The translations under genes were made by a program, and so were the position numbers. A stretch of 41,670 bases of DNA from CAYFUF01 sp964394795 (lineage in GTDB: Bacteria; Bacillota; Clostridia; Tissierellales; Peptoniphilaceae), in assembly GCA_964394795.1 (NCBI GenBank), contig CAYMYX010000012.1:1-41670 (forward strand), given 5' to 3'. Positions 22,916 through 29,759 of this stretch are shown here, in pieces. The notes under the pieces are model-generated. The model did no database searches. It was given only the letters and a program-made list of their open reading frames with translations, and was not told the DNA's origin. Within the stretch, counting starts at the first letter, position 1, and each line of letters starts with the position of its first letter.

Positions 22916-23414
22916 GTTTTAAAAAATTCTTATCCGGGATTTCTTGTTCTTGGATCTCGTAACCCATCTTCTTCATCTCGTGGAGCTTGATGAGGAGGAG
23001 GTTGATATTGACCTTGAGGATTTGGGCGATGGAAACCACGTCGTAGCCTTCTTTGGCAAGGCTGTGGATTTCTTCCTCATCGAGGAGGAGGTGGGCGGCG
23101 AAGACGTTGGCTTCGTATTCCCCTCGGTTAGTCATATCGAAGAGGGTAAACTCCACCAAGCCTTGCTCGGCGGCTTCCTTCTGATGGAGCTGGTCGTGGC
23201 CAATCTCGTGGGCAAGGATGAGCTTTCTTTGCACCTCGTCGATATTGGCGTTAAGAAAGATGCACCGCCTTCCTTCCACCACCGCATACATGCCGAGGAG
23301 GTGTTTAAAGTCGGACCGCTCGTAGAGGTGGAGGTCCAAGTAGGCCGCCAACTCGTCGGGGTTCTTCGTCCCATATTTTTCCTGTAACTGATTTACTATG
23401 CCTTGAATGTCCAT
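22899..23414 (-). CDS. ImmA/IrrE-family zinc metalloprotease
   Basis: A 171-residue protein with the zinc motif HEIGHDQLH in LILAHEIGH, and a downstream EYEANVFAAHLLL segment supplying the third ligand glutamate, as in ImmA of ICEBs1. Proteins of this family cleave a cognate XRE repressor to derepress its target genes, often after DNA damage or another signal. The XRE repressor gene lies directly upstream (9-base gap), as expected. The C-terminal extension is basic (FLKHKKKR), and the stop codon is inside a shared terminator stem. The ATG 23414 start is not strongly supported by an SD. No integrase or conjugation genes are nearby, so this looks chromosomal rather than ICE-borne. Confidence 0.88.
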   Translation of the reverse strand: MDIQGIVNQLQEKYGTKNPDELAAYLDLHLYERSDFKHLLGMYAVVEGRRCIFLNANIDEVQRKLILAHEIGHDQLHQKEAAEQGLVEFTLFDMTNRGEYEANVFAAHLLLDEEEIHSLAKEGYDVVSIAQILKVNINLLLIKLHEMKKMGYEIQEQEIPDKNFLKHKKKR

Positions 23415-23423
23415 CGTTACAAC

Positions 23424-23813
23424 CTATTCCTTTTTTTCGTTACGGGCATCCCAATACGCATCCTGGAGGGCTCGCATTACCGCATCCTTATCTTCTTCGC
23501 TGAGGCTACCGCCGGCAAACATGGCACTGGCTTGATTGATGAGCTGTTGGGCTTGGACTTGGATGTTCTCGAATTGAGCGGGATCTTCCCCCTTAGCGCC
23601 GAAAGCTTCCTCATCGCTTTCCACAAGCAAGTAATTGATAGGGACGTCAAAAAGATCAGCCATCTTACTGTAGATTTCCCTTTGCTTGGGATAGGATTTC
23701 CCATTCTCGTAGCTGACGATTGTTCTTGTTGACACCCCAAGAGCTTCACCCAAGTCCTGCTGCGTGTAACCTAAATTTTTTCTCAATTCTCTGATTTTTT
23801 CACCGAAACGCAT
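23424..23813 (-). CDS. XRE-family repressor (ImmR/HdiR type)
   Basis: A 129-residue protein. Residues 1-62 are a helix-turn-helix of the Cro/CI class (MRFGEKIRELRKNLGYTQQDLGEALGVSTRTIVSYENGKSYP), and the rest is a helical dimerisation or cleavage region. The start is ATG 23813 with GGAGGGGAT upstream; the frame extends upstream through the promoter without an RBS. It is followed by its probable protease partner and is divergent from a Y-family polymerase. Repeated GAAG-N5-CTTC sequences between the two are likely binding sites. The model is that the repressor keeps the polymerase off until cleaved; inference from ImmR/ImmA and HdiR precedents. Confidence 0.86.
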   Translation of the reverse strand: MRFGEKIRELRKNLGYTQQDLGEALGVSTRTIVSYENGKSYPKQREIYSKMADLFDVPINYLLVESDEEAFGAKGEDPAQFENIQVQAQQLINQASAMFAGGSLSEEDKDAVMRALQDAYWDARNEKKE

Positions 23814-23827
23814 ATCCCCTCCAATAT

Positions 23828-23953
23828 GAAGATTATCTTCCCTTTTCTCTTGACAAAAGGAAGTTATCTTTCGTATTATATATTCACAACGTGAAGTTAA
23901 TCTTCTTGTTTCTAGTTTACAACTTCCCTTTTCTCGCGTCAATAGGAAGTTGT
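23828..23953. promoter_or_regulatory. Regulatory region with three operator-like repeats and opposed promoters
   Basis: Three related near-palindromes occur at regular spacing: GAAGATTATCTTC (23828-23840), GAAGTTATCTTTC (23860-23872) and GAAGTTAATCTTC (23893-23905), start to start 32 and 33 bases. Two more GGAAGTTGT half-sites are near 23920-23931 (minus) and 23945-23953 (plus). A plus-strand promoter TTGACA-18-TATTAT (23850-23879) has the second repeat in its spacer. A minus-strand promoter TTGACG-17-TAAACT (23914-23942) has a half-site in its spacer. The two promoters point toward each other. Confidence 0.7.
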
Positions 23954-23983
23954 TGAAATATAGCGGATGGAGGGAGGACTGGT

Positions 23984-25234
23984 ATGGAGAAAGAGATTTT
24001 ACATGCGGATATGAATAGTTGCTTTGCCTCCATTGAGCAGGCTAGGGATCCTTCTTTGAGAAACAAGGCAATGGCCGTCTGTGGATCAACGGAAGAAAGG
24101 AATGGGATTGTCCTCGCCAAGTCCCAGGAAGCTAAGTTGGCCGGTGTGAAGACGGGCGAGGTCATCTGGCAGGCTAAGCAGAAGTGCCCTGATTTGATTA
24201 TCGTCAGGCCCCACTACTCCCTCTATATGGAATACGCCAAGAAGGCCCACGATATCTACCTCCAATACACTTATCAGGTGGAACCCTTTGGAATGGATGA
24301 GTGTTGGCTGGATGTGTCGGGAACGAAGAAGCTCTTCGGTGGAAGCGACAAGATTGCCGAAGAACTCCGCCAGCGCTTCAAGGAGGAGCTGGGCATTACC
24401 CTTTCCATCGGCATCAGCTACAACAAGATCTTTGCCAAGCTGGGCAGCGACTACAAGAAGCCCGATGCCCAAACTCGGATTGACCGGGACAACTATAAGG
24501 AAGTGGCTTGGTCTCTACCCGTCAGCGACCTCCTCTTCGTTGGCCGTCAAACGACGAAGAAGTTCATGAAGTACGGGATTTTGACGATTGGGGACTTGGC
24601 TCAAGCAGATCTTTCTTTTATCGAGTCCTTGCTTGGCATCAATGGGCGGAAACTGTGGATCTTTGCCAACGGCTTCGACACGACCCCTGTCGCCGATTAT
24701 GACTTCCAAGCCCCCATCAAGTCGATTGGCCACGGCAATACTTTCCGGCGGGACTTGGTGGATAACAATGAGGTCTACCAGTGCCTCCTCTCCCTTGCTC
24801 AGGATGTCACCCGCCGCCTGATCGATAGCAATTACTCGGCGATGGCCGTCAATGTGGATATCCGCGGAACGGACCTCCTTCACACGAGAGCCTTCGTCAA
24901 CCTCCCCTATCCCACCCAAAATGCGGCCGAGCTTGCTCTCTACGGCTACAAGAGCTTTCTGAAGAATTGGAATTGGAAGCTGAATATCCGGTCCTTGACG
25001 ATACGGGCGGAAAAGTTGGTGGTTACGCCCAAGGCGGTGCAGACGGAACTCTTTTCCGATTACGAACACCACGAGAAGCATGAGAAGGTCGCCCAAGCAA
25101 TGCACTCGATTAAGGAGCGGTTTGGGAAGTATTCCGTGACCTATGCCTCCATCCATAACTTTGAATTGGCTGATCTGGATAAGGGGCACTCCGTCCTCCC
25201 TGCCAACAACTTCGTTGCCCTCAACAGCTTGTAG
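23984..25234 (+). CDS. Y-family DNA polymerase (UmuC/DinB-like translesion polymerase)
   Basis: A 416-residue translesion polymerase. The palm has D9 (HADMNSCFASIE, with Phe14 at the steric-gate position) and D105/E106 (PFGMDECWLDVSG). ISYNKIFAKLGSDYKKPDAQ is the conserved fingers/palm motif, a helix-hairpin-helix thumb follows (FMKYGILTIGDLAQ), and then the little-finger domain. QTELF (353-357) near the C-terminus fits the beta-clamp binding motif. The closest architecture is the UvrX/YqjW type of Gram-positive UmuC-like enzymes, not classical DinB. ATG 23984 follows GGAGGGAGG. Control by the divergent repressor-protease pair is likely. Confidence 0.9.
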   Translation: MEKEILHADMNSCFASIEQARDPSLRNKAMAVCGSTEERNGIVLAKSQEAKLAGVKTGEVIWQAKQKCPDLIIVRPHYSLYMEYAKKAHDIYLQYTYQVEPFGMDECWLDVSGTKKLFGGSDKIAEELRQRFKEELGITLSIGISYNKIFAKLGSDYKKPDAQTRIDRDNYKEVAWSLPVSDLLFVGRQTTKKFMKYGILTIGDLAQADLSFIESLLGINGRKLWIFANGFDTTPVADYDFQAPIKSIGHGNTFRRDLVDNNEVYQCLLSLAQDVTRRLIDSNYSAMAVNVDIRGTDLLHTRAFVNLPYPTQNAAELALYGYKSFLKNWNWKLNIRSLTIRAEKLVVTPKAVQTELFSDYEHHEKHEKVAQAMHSIKERFGKYSVTYASIHNFELADLDKGHSVLPANNFVALNSL

Positions 25235-25242
25235 AAATCTGA

Positions 25243-25271
25243 CAGACAAGTTTCCCTATATTCGGTATAAT
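25243..25271 (+). promoter_or_regulatory. Promoter of the PfkB-like gene
   Basis: CAGACA (25243-25248), a 17-base spacer and TATAAT (25266-25271). Confidence 0.6.
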
Positions 25272-25340
25272 CATACTAGCGAGCATTTTTATAACAAACC
25301 AATCAACGCTTGTATTCTAATTTTTCCACAGGAGTGACTT

Positions 25341-26261
25341 ATGATTTATACCATTACCTTAAACCCTTCCCTTGACCTGCTTGTCCAAGTCGACGACTTG
25401 AATGAAGGCGGAGTGAATAATTCCCACTCCGATTCGATGACGGCCAGCGGTCGAGCAATCAATATTTCCCAAATTTTAAAGACGATGCATGTCCCTACTA
25501 TGGCCACCGGTCTGGTTGGTGGAAAGACAGGCGCTTTCATTGAGGATGAGCTGACAAAAAATAATATTCCCTTTGAATTTATCCATATTGAAGGAAATAC
25601 AAGAATTAACCTGAGCATCTTTGACGATACCGTAGAGACGAGAATTCTAGGAAAAGGTCCCGAAGTATCGATGAACGAAATCAATGAACTTCTCTTCTTC
25701 CTTGCTCGAATCCGTGAAGGAGACATGGTTATCCTTGCCGGGTCTCTGCCTCCTAACGCTCAGCCGAGTTTATATAACCGGATTATCGAGTTGTCTGTTG
25801 TCAATCGGGCACAGATTATTCCCGTCTTGCCTCCTGAGTACCTATTGGAGTCCTTGAAAGATAAGCCCCTGCTCATTGCACCGACGTTAGAAGAGTTGTC
25901 TGAGATGTTTAGGGAAAATATTTTGACGAAGAAGGAAGCTATTCCTTTTGCTCTCCGCTGTATCGAGGAGGGAGCCCAAAACGTCATCGTTAACTTCCAG
26001 AGGGAAGGGTCTATCTTGGTTACGGGTGACCGAAGAGTCTTTGAGGCACCGGGGCCTGATGGGGCAATCGTGTCATCCACCTACACTCAGATTGCTTCCG
26101 TTGCCGGCTTTGTCGGCCAATATATGCAGAGTGGTGACGCTATTGAATCCTACAAGGTAGCCCAAGCGGCGACCAATGCCACCTATTTGGTAAAGGGACT
26201 GCCTACTCACGAAGACGTCCGCCGTGAAGAAGGTAAGATGGAAATTCTTCCCTTGTCTTAA
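25341..26261 (+). CDS. PfkB-family sugar-kinase homologue lacking the catalytic motif
   Basis: A 306-residue protein with the overall fold of 1-phosphofructokinase/tagatose-6-phosphate kinase (FruK/LacC): it opens with MIYTITLNPSLDLLVQVDDL and has ATGLVGGKTG and AGSLPPNAQP. However, the family's GAGD anion-hole and catalytic-base motif is replaced by TQIA (249-252) in VSSTYTQIASVAGF, so the catalytic Asp is Ala. The substrate-binding GGKGIN is ASGRAIN (35-41), and the usual KPN-EE is APTLEE. It is therefore probably not a kinase. The frame is intact, with AGGAG before ATG 25341 and its own promoter, arguing for a retained non-enzymatic role rather than decay. No sugar-transport genes are adjacent. 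Confidence 0.85.
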   Translation: MIYTITLNPSLDLLVQVDDLNEGGVNNSHSDSMTASGRAINISQILKTMHVPTMATGLVGGKTGAFIEDELTKNNIPFEFIHIEGNTRINLSIFDDTVETRILGKGPEVSMNEINELLFFLARIREGDMVILAGSLPPNAQPSLYNRIIELSVVNRAQIIPVLPPEYLLESLKDKPLLIAPTLEELSEMFRENILTKKEAIPFALRCIEEGAQNVIVNFQREGSILVTGDRRVFEAPGPDGAIVSSTYTQIASVAGFVGQYMQSGDAIESYKVAQAATNATYLVKGLPTHEDVRREEGKMEILPLS

Positions 26262-26290
26262 GGGAGGAGTACTTATTTTGAGATAAAAAT

Positions 26291-26608
26291 GGGGATGTAA
26301 CAAAATCGACTTAAAGGTGACCCCATAAAACTGGATATTTAGTCCAACTTTATGGGGTCAGTATATATCCCTACTTTGGTATAAATAGCCCTTGTAGATT
26401 TTCCAATTCGTCACTGACCTTAGCAAGTACATGGATCACCCATATGAAACCAAAACCACAATAAAAAAGCAGGGCCACCAAGCTCCTCTTTTATTGTCTT
26501 GTTGTAACTCACTAGGCTGTGGCTCATCAATTATATCAGCAAACAAAGAGGACCTGGCAATTTGCCAAGTCCTTCTTTGTTTTATAGGGTCTATTTTGCA
26601 ACAACCCC
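26291..26608 (+). mobile_element. MITE-like element, copy 1 (318 bp)
   Basis: Bounded by imperfect terminal inverted repeats, GGGGATGTAACAAAAT on the left and the complement of ATTTTGCAACAACCCC on the right. Internally there is a long hairpin at about 26318-26361 (TGACCCCATAAA facing TTTATGGGGTCA). A second hairpin at about 26544-26583 (AACAAAGAGGAC / GTCCTTCTTTGTT) is followed by T-rich sequence. No transposase frame is present. Compared with copy 2 it carries about 65 extra bases between the two hairpins. It sits between the convergent PfkB-like and DUF951 genes and may act as their terminator. No clear target duplication is seen. Confidence 0.72.
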
Positions 26609-26618
26609 TTTTTGTGTG

Positions 26619-26912
26619 TTATTCGATTTTATCATCCCGGATTAACTCGTAGTCTCTGGAGGATCCATTCTTTTGACTGATGTCAATCAAGCTCTCCTCC
26701 GGCTGATAGTTGGCGTAGGTGACCCATTCGCCATCGATGAATATCTTTCTGATTCGTCGATCGAAGTCAAGACGCTTGAGCCAGATGACTTTTTTGCAGC
26801 CATCGCACTCCAGCTTGATGTCGACGCCTGTGCGGAGAATTGTCCACCTGTTCTCACCACAGGGGTGCCCCTTCTTGAGGCTGACCACGTCGCCTACTTT
26901 ATATTTGCTCAT
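26619..26912 (-). CDS. DUF951-family small zinc-ribbon-like protein
   Basis: A 97-residue protein whose first 60 residues match DUF951 (YyzM-like): KYKVGDVVSLKKGHPCGENRW, then LECDGCKKVIWLKRLDFDRRI. Cysteines in HPCG and CDGC suggest a metal site. Family members usually end near residue 65; here about 35 extra acidic residues follow and the stop lies only 11 bases from the inverted-repeat element. The start is ATG 26912, after GAGGTG; it overlaps the mscS end by 14 bases. The mscS-DUF951 adjacency recurs in Bacillota, usually followed by ychF, which is absent here. Function unknown. Confidence 0.85.
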   Translation of the reverse strand: MSKYKVGDVVSLKKGHPCGENRWTILRTGVDIKLECDGCKKVIWLKRLDFDRRIRKIFIDGEWVTYANYQPEESLIDISQKNGSSRDYELIRDDKIE

Positions 26913-27735
26913 TTTGCACCTCATTTATGGTGATACTGCGGTATACGCCAATCTGTCTCATCTCTTTGAGGAAGAGTTCCCGGAGGAGTCTTGCCCCAAT
27001 CCATTGGTTGCCCGGTTTTGTCATCCCTCCGATATTCACGACATAGTTGAATTCGTTCAAGGCATCAATGCCGATAAAGAAAGGATGGGTGGTGAAAAGA
27101 TCGTCATGGTTTTCTTGGGTGATTTCGGCTACCCGCTCTACCGTCTGTTTTACGTCGTCAACGCTTACCTCGTAAGGGATAGGAACGGATATGTCGCAGT
27201 GGATATCGTTGCGGACGAAGTTAGTTATTGATTTGATTTCAGCGTTGGGGATGCTGTAAATTGCCCCCGAATAAGCTTGAATCAAGGTTCTCCGCAAGCG
27301 GATGGCGATGACGGTTCCGGCGAAGTCCTTCTCCAAGACGACATAGTCGCCTACATTGAACTCATTGTCCAAAATGAGGAAGAAGCCGGAGATGGCATCG
27401 GCAATAATGGATTGCGCGCCGAAAGCTAAGGCAACACCTCCTACCCCGGCTGCAGCGATGATGGAGGTCGTGTTGATGCCGAAGAGGTCAAGTATCAAGG
27501 TAATCATGATGAAGTAGATGACTACCCGCAAGACATTGTACAGGAGATTGTTGACTGTCCTTGCCTTATTGGTTGGTATCTTGCTCAGTTCTTTTTCATT
27601 GAAACGGCTGAGGACGTAGCGGATGGCGCTCATGACTATCCAGGTCGCTATGAGGATGGCAAGAATTACCAAACCCTTCCCTATCCAATTCAATTGTCCG
27701 TTTTCAGCATACAGTAGGTCTCGGATTTCAGCCAA
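26899..27735 (-). CDS. mscS: Small-conductance mechanosensitive channel (MscS family)
   Basis: A 278-residue membrane protein that opens under membrane tension to release solutes during osmotic downshock. Three membrane segments lie in residues 18-125; the pore-lining third helix with its Gly/Ala pattern (AAAGVGGVALAFGAQSIIADAISG) is followed by the beta domain (FNVGDYVVLEKDFAGTVIAIRLRRT, SIPNAEIKSITNF) and the C-terminal alpha/beta domain. The start is TTG 27735 with AAAGGGAG seven bases upstream. It overlaps the DUF951 gene. Confidence 0.93.
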   Translation of the reverse strand: MAEIRDLLYAENGQLNWIGKGLVILAILIATWIVMSAIRYVLSRFNEKELSKIPTNKARTVNNLLYNVLRVVIYFIMITLILDLFGINTTSIIAAAGVGGVALAFGAQSIIADAISGFFLILDNEFNVGDYVVLEKDFAGTVIAIRLRRTLIQAYSGAIYSIPNAEIKSITNFVRNDIHCDISVPIPYEVSVDDVKQTVERVAEITQENHDDLFTTHPFFIGIDALNEFNYVVNIGGMTKPGNQWIGARLLRELFLKEMRQIGVYRSITINEVQNEQI

Positions 27736-27801
27736 ACTTGAACTCCCTTTCTTATCTCATAGGTAAAATATATTTACCCTATTACGTTTCTAGTAGGATC
27801 C

Positions 27802-28986
27802 TTAATCCAACTTTTGTATCCCATTCTCATAAATTAAATTGACCGACCCGTCTGCATTCTCCAGTACAAAGAGGATGGGGTTCTCTTGAGTTTTCGTGAT
27901 TTGTCCATTAATAACGGTAGCGTAAACGTCTTCTCCGATGAGGTAGATTTGCCCATCTACATTGACGACTTTCGTCGCTTCAAAGTCTAATGCTTGCTCA
28001 GAAATCTTGCTGCCCTCTGGGCTATAGAGGAAGAGGCGGTTGCCACTGAGCAATGCGACTTGGTTGCCGACGACGGCATAGGAGGCCGGATCGTTGGCTG
28101 CCTGCTGAGCCTGCAAAGATCCTTGGTAGATGATGTAGAAGTAAGAGTCGGTCACAATGAGGCAGCTGTCCTCGGAAATCCATTGGAGGTCTAGAATTTC
28201 TTGATTCGCTGTGCTTAAGCGGTAGGCGATGTCTTTCTCCTCGCCGATGGATAGGCGGTAGCGGGACTTATTTTCTTCGGAAGCTTCTTCGACCTCTTCA
28301 GCATCTTCGGTGCTTTCTTCGGAATCATAGATAGGATAACCGTATTCATTTCGAGGAACTTCCGGGATATCGATAAATGCTGCTTCCTGGTCATAGGTAA
28401 ATTCGCCTTCCACGGTCACTTCTCGCTGGAAGCCTTCTTCGATCCAAGCTAAGGTGCCGGAGGTACTTTCCCCGTAAGCAATGGGTTTACCCTCAAGCGG
28501 AAGGTAAGATTGGCTCTCCAGATTTTGATCATAGATGCGGATGGCGGAAGGGGTGTAGCCGACAAGTTTCTCCCCTTGCCACTCGATGCGGTCAACATCC
28601 TTGGTTTCGATGCTATCCAAGACGTCTCCGTTGGTTGGATTGAGGGCTTCTAAGTGATCATTCCGGAAGAGGATGAAAATCCGATCTTTCCCATAGACAA
28701 TTTGGTAGCCGTCTTGAGGCAACTCTATAGCAAAACTGATGCCCCCTCTCAGCTCTCTGGCCGTCAACGTGTTATTGTCCACAAAGAAGAGGGTGTCATC
28801 GATGTGGCCTAAATCCGTCCACGTAGATGAATATTGGCCCGGAAGGATGTCTTCTTCCTCCTGTCGGAGGGCGATTGCGGCAAGATAATAGAGGCCGATG
28901 ACGACCAATATGGCCATCGCGACCAAACCTATTTTTTTCAGTTTTTCTTTGTTATTCGTTTCGTCTGTTTGAAATTGATCTGTCAT
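27802..28986 (-). CDS. Membrane-anchored extracytoplasmic protein, probable beta-propeller, function unknown
   Basis: A 394-residue protein with a short cytoplasmic N-terminus, one transmembrane helix (about 21-41, IGLVAMAILVVIGLYYLAAIAL) and a large outer domain. That domain shows recurring strand patterns of about 35-45 residues (TLFFVDNNTLTARELRG, QIVYGKDRIFILFRNDHLEALNPTNGDVLDS, KVVNVDGQIYLIGEDVYATVING), suggesting a WD40/PQQ-like propeller. An acidic insert (EESTEDAEEVEEASEENK) interrupts it. No named family is recognised. ATG 28986 follows AAAGGGG; extension to 29055 lacks an RBS. The preceding divergent region is occupied by a broken VOC gene. Confidence 0.7.
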   Translation of the reverse strand: MTDQFQTDETNNKEKLKKIGLVAMAILVVIGLYYLAAIALRQEEEDILPGQYSSTWTDLGHIDDTLFFVDNNTLTARELRGGISFAIELPQDGYQIVYGKDRIFILFRNDHLEALNPTNGDVLDSIETKDVDRIEWQGEKLVGYTPSAIRIYDQNLESQSYLPLEGKPIAYGESTSGTLAWIEEGFQREVTVEGEFTYDQEAAFIDIPEVPRNEYGYPIYDSEESTEDAEEVEEASEENKSRYRLSIGEEKDIAYRLSTANQEILDLQWISEDSCLIVTDSYFYIIYQGSLQAQQAANDPASYAVVGNQVALLSGNRLFLYSPEGSKISEQALDFEATKVVNVDGQIYLIGEDVYATVINGQITKTQENPILFVLENADGSVNLIYENGIQKLD

Positions 28987-29078
28987 GTTAGTCCCCTTTA
29001 CAATCTTAACCATTATACCATAGGGACGAGCCCTGAAATGGCAAAAAATAGACAACTTGGGCTCTGAAGTTTTGTCTA

Positions 29079-29438
29079 CCAGTCACCTCCCGCTATAGCG
29101 ACCTACCGGATGAAGACAGTGAGATGGCCCAAGGAGTCGATCCTAACAACGTGTTGCACGCTAGCATGCGTGTAGGAGAAACGCCACTGATGATCAGTGA
29201 TGACCCGTCACCAAGTTTTCAGGCAGGCAATCAGGTGGGTCTCACCTGGTCAACGAATGATGAAGAGGAACTTAATAACGTTTGGGCCCGCTTTGTTGAA
29301 GGCGGATCGAAAGTGGATATGGAACTCGAACCGACTTTCTTCTCCCGCAAGTTTGGCAGTCTGACTGACCCTTATGGTGTCGTTTGGATGCTGATGCTTT
29401 GGGATGAGAATGAGGATGAGTGGCAGCCAGGTAATTAA
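29079..29438 (+). pseudogene. 5'-truncated VOC/PhnB-like glyoxalase-fold gene
   Basis: From ATG 29124 the frame gives 104 residues matching the last two thirds of PhnB/YjdN-type VOC proteins: NNVLHASMRVGETPLMISDDPSPSF, then LEPTFFSRKFGSLTDPYGVVWMLML. Homologous-looking codons continue upstream of that ATG without a start (RYSDLPDEDSE, from 29091), and the frame is closed by TAG at 29049. The usual first 40-45 residues, with the FYxxxFG helix and the first metal ligand, are missing. No promoter or RBS is seen. The upstream flank belongs to the divergent membrane-protein gene. Most likely a remnant after deletion or rearrangement near 29080. Confidence 0.75.
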
Positions 29439-29481
29439 AAATTAGACCAGGCCCTTCAGGCTGGTTAACGTAAATAAAAAA

Positions 29482-29734
29482 GGGGCTGTTGTAAAATAGC
29501 CTTTAAGGTGACCCGATAAAGTTGGATCTTTTATCCAACTTTAATCGAGATATGTTTTAGTCTCACCAATTTTCAATAAATCATTTTTTTATATTAGCGA
29601 AATATGGTTTATTCTACCGTCCAAAAGGCCTAAACGTGGGCCATCCACCTGAACCCAAAACCACAACAAACAAAGAGGACTTGGCAATTTGCCAAGTCCT
29701 CTTTGTTTTATAGGGTCTATTTTGACACAGCCCC
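29482..29734 (+). mobile_element. MITE-like element, copy 2 (253 bp)
   Basis: Terminal inverted repeats GGGGCTGTTGTAAAATAG and the complement of CTATTTTGACACAGCCCC match at 15 of 18 positions. Internal hairpins correspond to those of copy 1: TAAAGTTGGAT-N5-ATCCAACTTTA (about 29516-29542), and a near-perfect palindrome of AAAGAGGACTTGGCAA (about 29668-29707) followed by a T-rich run. It has the same orientation as copy 1 and again lies between convergent genes. No coding capacity. The ends resemble those of some transposase families, but I cannot assign one with confidence. Confidence 0.78.
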
Positions 29735-29759
29735 TTTGTCGTTACTTACAAGTAGAGAT

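Noticed and set aside
22899..23984. Integrative element or prophage remnant
   Set aside because: The ImmR/ImmA pair suggested one, but there is no integrase, att-like repeat, relaxase or phage gene around it.
24515..25249. 244-codon minus-strand frame opposite the Y-family polymerase
   Set aside because: Antisense frame created by codon bias; the plus-strand polymerase has all catalytic motifs.
25341..26261. PfkB-like gene as an ordinary pseudogene
   Set aside because: It has an intact frame, promoter and RBS, and motif changes without frameshifts, which argue for a retained protein with changed function.
26431..26652. 73-codon open frame in inverted-repeat element copy 1
   Set aside because: It is made of the element's hairpins, is absent from copy 2, and resembles no transposase.
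26719..27231. 170-codon frame opposite mscS and DUF951
   Set aside because: Antisense shadow of two well-supported genes.
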